From contig JAIPDY010000244.1 of the NCBI GenBank assembly GCA_021737445.1, positions 1 to 19,375 on the forward strand: a stretch of DNA of 19,375 nucleotides. The letters run 5' to 3'. Shown here one piece after another: positions 15,339 through 19,375 of the stretch (within the stretch, counting starts at the first letter, position 1; each line of letters opens with the position of its first letter). This DNA comes from Desulfotignum sp. (GTDB taxonomy: Bacteria > Desulfobacterota > Desulfobacteria > Desulfobacterales > Desulfobacteraceae). Below the pieces are notes generated by a model that was not told the origin of the DNA, did not search any database, and saw nothing but the letters and a program-made list of their open reading frames with translations. The position numbers and the translations under genes are program-made.

Positions 15339-16874
15339 ATGCAGCATCTTATTCCTGAAATACAAAGCCTGGGCATTCATGTTCATGAGGAAATGACCGG
15401 GCGCAAAGGCGGAGCAGGCCCTGCCGAGGGTCGTGCATTCATAGTCAACGGGATACCGGTCAGTGTGCCCATTGCGGCAGACTATGTTTCAAAATCACCG
15501 TTTACCCTGAGAGAAACAAGATCAGGGTATTGTCTTTTAAAAAACAACACCCCGGTCTTGTCGACCATCCAGGTGGTTCCGGAACCCAGATTTTACACCA
15601 GATTCACAGAAGATGGCATCTCTTACAGGCAGATCGCTCTCCTACACGGCAAAGACTGCCTGGCAACAACCGTATTACAGAAATGTGTCCATTGGAAACA
15701 TGCCAAAAAATGCAGTTTTTGTGCCACTGAAGCCTCTCTTTCCAACAAACAGACCATTGCAGAAAAGACCCCTGCCCAGCTTGCCCGGGTGGCCCGGGCT
15801 GCCCGGGATATGGATGGGGTGACCCATATGGTCCTCACCTCGGGCACAGGTGATCCGCCGGGAAGCGAAATTTCGTATTTGGCGCAATGTGCCCGTGCCA
15901 TAAAAGCCAGGGTCCATATACCGTTACAGGTTCAGATTGCACCGCCCAAAGATCTTGCCCTTATTGACGAACTCAAGGATGCAGGGGTTGAATCCATCGG
16001 CATCCATATTGAAAGCTTTGATGCTGACATTCTTTCAAAAGTAGCCCCTGCCAAAGCAAACATCGGTTTACGCCATTATGAAAAAGCCTGGAAAAAAGCC
16101 GTTCAATTATTTGGCGTCAACCAGGTGAGCAGTTTTATCATTGCAGGCCTGGGAGAAACCCGCACATCCATTTGCTGGGGAAGTGAATTTCTCGCAGATT
16201 TAGGAGTTTACCCGTTTGTGGTTCCCCTTCGTCCTGTTCCGGGCTCCAGACTTGAAAAGGCAGTACCGCCTGGCCCTGATATCATGAAGAAACTGTATGA
16301 CAGTATTGCCAAAATTCTTCAGACCAAGGGCATTGCCACGGATAAAATAATGGCGGGATGTGCACGGTGTGGAGCCTGTTCAGCGTTATCAACCTATGAA
16401 AAAACAGAAAACAAACTCCTTTTTCATTCTGCCAGGACCCGGTTTGAAAAATCCGAGGCATTCAGAATTCGAAAAGAGATCTTTGTTCATGAACAGGGCA
16501 TGTTCGATCGGTCTGATATGGATAAAAATGATTCCGACTCCATCCATCTGGTTGCCAAACAAGGCCAAAAGGTGATTGGAACCGTCCGGGTTTATAGAGC
16601 CGATACGGGTTGTGATCACTGGATTGGGGGCAGACTGGCCGTTGAAAAAAAATACAGGGTTACCCGTGCTGGTTCAGGTCTTGTGAGAGAAGCCATGAGA
16701 CGGGTGAAAAAGCAGGGATGCCGGGTATTTACAGCCCAGATACAGGAAAAGAATATACCCTTTTTTTTACACCTTGGCTGGAAACCCCTGGGACCTGTTG
16801 TCTTGCACTTTGGCAGGCCGCATCAGGAAATGGAAGCAGATTTAGACCTTGTACCGGAAGATGTATTGATATGA
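15339..16874 (+). CDS. Radical SAM (MSMEG_0568-like) / GNAT acetyltransferase (MSMEG_0567/Sll0786-like) fusion protein
   Basis: A 511-residue two-domain protein. The radical SAM part spans about residues 1-355. Its cluster-binding cysteines are C116-x8-C125-x2-C128 (in KCSFCATEA) instead of CxxxCxxC, a spacing that fits the MSMEG_0568 family as I recall it. A second cysteine motif, C341-x2-C344-x2-C347, closes this part and may hold another cluster. The GNAT part spans about 361-511, with FRIRKEIFVHEQGMF (375-389), GGRLAV (430-435), the acetyl-CoA loop RAGSGLVREAM (443-453) and FFLHLGW (475-481). In Nit1C clusters these are normally two adjacent genes; here they are one reading frame without a frameshift. 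The reaction of neither domain is known to me. GAGGAG provides the ribosome binding site, and the TGA overlaps the next ATG (ATGA). Confidence 0.88.
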   Translation: MQHLIPEIQSLGIHVHEEMTGRKGGAGPAEGRAFIVNGIPVSVPIAADYVSKSPFTLRETRSGYCLLKNNTPVLSTIQVVPEPRFYTRFTEDGISYRQIALLHGKDCLATTVLQKCVHWKHAKKCSFCATEASLSNKQTIAEKTPAQLARVARAARDMDGVTHMVLTSGTGDPPGSEISYLAQCARAIKARVHIPLQVQIAPPKDLALIDELKDAGVESIGIHIESFDADILSKVAPAKANIGLRHYEKAWKKAVQLFGVNQVSSFIIAGLGETRTSICWGSEFLADLGVYPFVVPLRPVPGSRLEKAVPPGPDIMKKLYDSIAKILQTKGIATDKIMAGCARCGACSALSTYEKTENKLLFHSARTRFEKSEAFRIRKEIFVHEQGMFDRSDMDKNDSDSIHLVAKQGQKVIGTVRVYRADTGCDHWIGGRLAVEKKYRVTRAGSGLVREAMRRVKKQGCRVFTAQIQEKNIPFFLHLGWKPLGPVVLHFGRPHQEMEADLDLVPEDVLI

Positions 16875-17863
16875 GCGATATTGATTTAGATAGAATTATC
16901 GCGTCCATCAGAAATTATACAGGTCTTGTCCGCAAAAAACCGATTAAAGCCGTTGTTGAAAAACTCTATGCCACCCACAAATATGGGGATGCTCTGGCGA
17001 ATTTTGGCGATGATGCCGCAGTGATACCCTTTAATGATGAATTTTTGCTTTTTGCAACAGATGGAATGATGACAGGTCTTATCATTAACGAGCCCTATGC
17101 TGCCGGCAAAGCCTCGGTCATGGTCACTGTGAATGATATATATTCAATGGGGGGCCGCCCATTGGGCATGGTTAATGTCTTGGCCAGCGGGGATGAAAAG
17201 CAGCGTGCCCTGATTGTGGCGGGAATTGAAAAAGGGTGCCACAAACTCAAAGTGCCCATGCTGGGAGGCCATCTCCATCCTGACCCCACAATTTTAACGC
17301 CTTCTTTGAGTGTGGCTATTCTCGGGAAGGCCAAAAAGCCCCTTCGAAGCCATCTGGCCCAAAAAGGGGATGACCTGATTCTGGCGATGGATCTGAACGG
17401 GACCCGGGGTTGTAAATCTGTTGTCAGCTGGGATGCCAATTCCGGGAAAACACCGGAACAGCTGTTGTACAGGCTTGAGACCCTGCCGATGATTGCAGAA
17501 CAGGGATGGTCCTGTGCAGCAAAGGACATCAGCAATGCCGGTATTCTGGGCACGATTTCGATTTTTCTGGAAAATTCGGGAAAAGGGGGAATTATCCATG
17601 TTTCTGCCATTCCATGTCCTGATGAAATCGATCTGATGGACTGGCTTTGCTGTTTTCAGAGCTTTGGGTTTATTCTTGCGGTCAGACCGGAAAATTCCAA
17701 AAAAGTGCTGACATTGTTTTCAAAGCGGAACATTGATGCCAAAATTATTGGGAAAGTCACTGATACAGACCGGGTAGTCCTGGATGATGCACACACCTCG
17801 CGGGTGTTGTTTGATTTTAACATTGATGAGATAACAGGTATCCGTTATAAGACACAGCCTTGA
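16871..17863 (+). CDS. AIR-synthase (PurM)-related protein, Sll0787-like
   Basis: A 330-residue protein of the PurM/SelD/HypE/ThiL ATP-binding superfamily. The nucleotide/Mg motif is GDDAAV (46-51), followed by ATDGMM (62-67), the conserved VNDIYSMGGRPLG (87-99) and a GGHLHPD loop (132-138); the C-terminal half carries the AIRS_C fold. It resembles the Sll0787 family that accompanies MSMEG_0568-type radical SAM and GNAT proteins in Nit1C clusters. PurM relatives use ATP to activate an amide or carboxyl-like oxygen, so an ATP-dependent step on the product of the upstream enzyme is plausible (inference). The ATG at 16871 overlaps the preceding TGA by four bases, so the two proteins are made together. 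A much longer upstream reading in this frame is rejected: it lies wholly within the GNAT coding region. Confidence 0.87.
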   Translation: MSDIDLDRIIASIRNYTGLVRKKPIKAVVEKLYATHKYGDALANFGDDAAVIPFNDEFLLFATDGMMTGLIINEPYAAGKASVMVTVNDIYSMGGRPLGMVNVLASGDEKQRALIVAGIEKGCHKLKVPMLGGHLHPDPTILTPSLSVAILGKAKKPLRSHLAQKGDDLILAMDLNGTRGCKSVVSWDANSGKTPEQLLYRLETLPMIAEQGWSCAAKDISNAGILGTISIFLENSGKGGIIHVSAIPCPDEIDLMDWLCCFQSFGFILAVRPENSKKVLTLFSKRNIDAKIIGKVTDTDRVVLDDAHTSRVLFDFNIDEITGIRYKTQP

Positions 17864-17912
17864 CGGCCATTTAACAAAAATTGTTTTGATCCGTCAATGT
17901 GGAGATTTTTTG

Positions 17913-18911
17913 ATGCCGATAGACCCGCAGGCCAGAAAAATACTTGACGAGAGCATCAGCCTGCCTGCACTGGAAAACCTGAGTGTTGATGCAGCCAGGA
18001 AAAGATGCCGGGATGCATTCTGTGCAAAAGAGATTCTTGAACATGTAAACAACGTTGAGAATCGAATTCTGTCTCTCACTGTCGACCAGTCCATTTACAA
18101 CATTCCGGTTCGCATCTATACCCCGGATGCCAAAGAGCCTTTGCCGGTGCTGGTGTATTTTCATGGTGGGGGATTTGTGGTGAATAATCTGGATACCCAT
18201 GATGCGATTTGCCGGCATCTGGCGAATACGGCAGACTGCATCGTGGTGTCTGTGGATTACGCCCGGTCACCGGAATACCGATACCCCGTGGCACTGAAAC
18301 AATGCTACCGGGTCACCGCCTGGGTGGCGGAAAACGCGAGAGTACTGGGCGGAGATCCTTCACGAATTGCCGTTGGCGGTGACAGCTCCGGGGGCACCCT
18401 TGCTGCAGGTGTTTCCCTGATGGGAAGAGACCTTGGCACCCCTCACATCTGTTTTCAACTTCTTTTGTACCCGGCCCTTGATTATTATCTGCCCGGGACA
18501 GATTCCTACGAAAAATTTTCAACCGGATACGCATTAACCCGGCAGACCATGAGATGGTTTTTCAGTCTCTATCTTCCAGCAAATTTTAACAGGGATGATC
18601 CTTATCTTTTCCCGGTCCGGGCGCAAAGCCATGATAACCTGCCGGTTACCCATATCATAACAGCGCAATATGACCCATTAAGAGATGAGGCAGAACAGTA
18701 TGCAGGCCTGTTGGAAAAAGCAGGCAGCGTTGTAACACTGAAACGGTATTCCGGTATGATTCACGGCTTTATTATCATGCATAAAGCCATTGACATCGGC
18801 AAAAAGGCCCTGAAAGAGGCCGGCATTGTTCTGAAAAACCAATTCACCAAAGAAAACAATTCAAACCAGGCAACAAAGATATACAGGGAGAACGCGTATC
18901 ATGTTTATTGA
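17913..18911 (+). CDS. Alpha/beta hydrolase, hormone-sensitive-lipase (HSL / family IV esterase) type
   Basis: A 332-residue serine hydrolase. The oxyanion motif HGGG is at 84-87. The nucleophile Ser158 is in GGDSSGG, and the triad is completed by Asp254 in YDPLRDE and His284 in MIHGF. This is a complete HSL-type esterase of normal length. No signal peptide is seen, so it is cytoplasmic. It follows the AIR-synthase-related gene by 49 bases and may remove an acyl group, for instance one added by the upstream GNAT domain, or cleave the imported substrate (inference only). GGAG at 17901-17904 supports the ATG at 17913 over an upstream TTG at 17886. The last 11 bases overlap the next gene; the C-terminal 25 residues are polar and family-atypical. 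Confidence 0.88.
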   Translation: MPIDPQARKILDESISLPALENLSVDAARKRCRDAFCAKEILEHVNNVENRILSLTVDQSIYNIPVRIYTPDAKEPLPVLVYFHGGGFVVNNLDTHDAICRHLANTADCIVVSVDYARSPEYRYPVALKQCYRVTAWVAENARVLGGDPSRIAVGGDSSGGTLAAGVSLMGRDLGTPHICFQLLLYPALDYYLPGTDSYEKFSTGYALTRQTMRWFFSLYLPANFNRDDPYLFPVRAQSHDNLPVTHIITAQYDPLRDEAEQYAGLLEKAGSVVTLKRYSGMIHGFIIMHKAIDIGKKALKEAGIVLKNQFTKENNSNQATKIYRENAYHVY

Positions 18912-19375
18912 CGGAAAATGGAAAAAAGCTGAAAACAATGCAACATTCGAAGTTTTGAATCCTGCAACCGGTGAAATCCTCGCCACGGTCCCTGACGCAA
19001 CCCATGAAGACATTATTTGTGCCATCAGCGCAGCAGACAAAGCATTTCCCATCTGGTCATCTCTGACGGCTTACCAGCGCTCTCATTATTTATACACCGC
19101 CCATGAACTCATGATGAATAAAAAAGAAGATCTGGCACGGATCATGACCCGGGAACAGGGCAAACCCCTGGCGATGGCCCGGAATGAAGTGCAGTACGGG
19201 GCAGATTTTCTGCTGTGGTTTGCCGAGGAAGCCAAGCGGGTTTACGGCAGGACCATTGCTTCCGCAAGGCCGGATCAGCGCTTTATCGTTTTAAAGCAGC
19301 CTTTGGGTGTTGTGGGGGCAATCACCCCGTGGAATTATCCGGTGTCCATGATCACAAGAAAACTGGCTCCGGCCC
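18901..19375 (+). CDS. NAD(P)-dependent aldehyde dehydrogenase, succinate-semialdehyde dehydrogenase (GabD)-like, partial
   Basis: The reading frame is open from ATG at 18901 to the window edge, giving 158 residues of an ALDH of about 480. The start FIDGKW, then VLNPATGE, REQGKPLAMARNEV, WFAEEAKRVYG and the NAD-binding GAITPWNYPVSMITRKLAPA match the succinate/glutarate-semialdehyde dehydrogenase branch closely. The active-site glutamate and cysteine lie beyond the window, so activity cannot be checked. AGGGAG lies 10 bases upstream, inside the esterase gene, and the genes overlap by 11 bases, so translation is probably coupled. It is a different subfamily from the MmsA-like enzyme at 13556-15133, so the cluster handles at least two aldehyde steps or two substrates. 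Confidence 0.9.
   Translation, partial: MFIDGKWKKAENNATFEVLNPATGEILATVPDATHEDIICAISAADKAFPIWSSLTAYQRSHYLYTAHELMMNKKEDLARIMTREQGKPLAMARNEVQYGADFLLWFAEEAKRVYGRTIASARPDQRFIVLKQPLGVVGAITPWNYPVSMITRKLAPA

Noticed and set aside
16718..16870. Upstream extension of the AIR-synthase-related protein by 51 residues
   Set aside because: The stretch overlaps the GNAT coding region in another frame, and the family N-terminus matches the ATG at 16871, which overlaps the previous stop codon.
1..19375. CRISPR arrays, tRNA or rRNA genes, insertion sequences, attachment sites
   Set aside because: No repeated spacer-like units, tRNA cloverleaf ends, transposase motifs or terminal repeats were seen on reading both strands; an exhaustive scan by computer was not possible.

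Overview
The window looks like part of the chromosome of an anaerobic, sulfate-reducing-type bacterium, most likely Desulfobacterota (Desulfobacteraceae-like). The reasons are a tungsten/molybdenum aldehyde:ferredoxin-oxidoreductase relative with a bacterial-type ferredoxin, an HdrD-like Fe-S protein paired with a FAD oxidase, an MtaA-type methyltransferase relative, and moderate GC content with dense, short-spaced operons. The assignment is inference from gene content, not from a marker gene.

Left part, minus strand (about 1-2631): a three-gene operon reading right to left. It holds a two-cluster ferredoxin-like protein, an unusually short AOR-family protein that lacks the family's Fe-S cysteines, and a class I glutamine-amidotransferase-fold protein of the BPL_N type with an extra cysteine cluster. 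The last gene ends at a TGA, after which the same frame stays open and protein-like to the window edge.

Middle, plus strand (2632-12314): an AT-rich divergent intergenic region with AATATT-based palindromes, then a FadR-type GntR regulator. Next come a FAD-linked oxidase and an HdrD/GlcF-like Fe-S oxidoreductase (a probable electron-transfer pair), an MtaA/CmuA-like zinc methyltransferase relative, and a complete branched-chain-amino-acid-type ABC importer (binding protein, two permeases, two ATPases). A perfect 19-bp inverted repeat lies between the binding-protein and first permease genes.

Right part, plus strand (12368-19375): a divergent arginase/agmatinase-superfamily hydrolase, a methylmalonate-semialdehyde-dehydrogenase-like enzyme, a radical SAM protein fused to a GNAT acetyltransferase, an AIR-synthase-related protein, an HSL-type alpha/beta hydrolase, and the start of a succinate-semialdehyde-dehydrogenase-like gene that runs off the window. 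The radical SAM, GNAT and AIR-synthase-related proteins resemble three core members of the Nit1C cluster (MSMEG_0568, MSMEG_0567/Sll0786 and Sll0787 families). That cluster normally includes a nitrilase and has been linked to cyanide/nitrile nitrogen use. Here no nitrilase is visible and the first two proteins are one polypeptide.

Taken together, the plus-strand genes look like an uptake-and-catabolism island for an unidentified small nitrogen-containing (perhaps guanidino, amidino or nitrile-related) organic compound. Import would be by the ABC system, hydrolysis by the ureohydrolase and esterase, and oxidation by aldehyde dehydrogenases and the flavin/Fe-S pair, with a derived Nit1C module at the centre. 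The substrate is not determined by the sequence.
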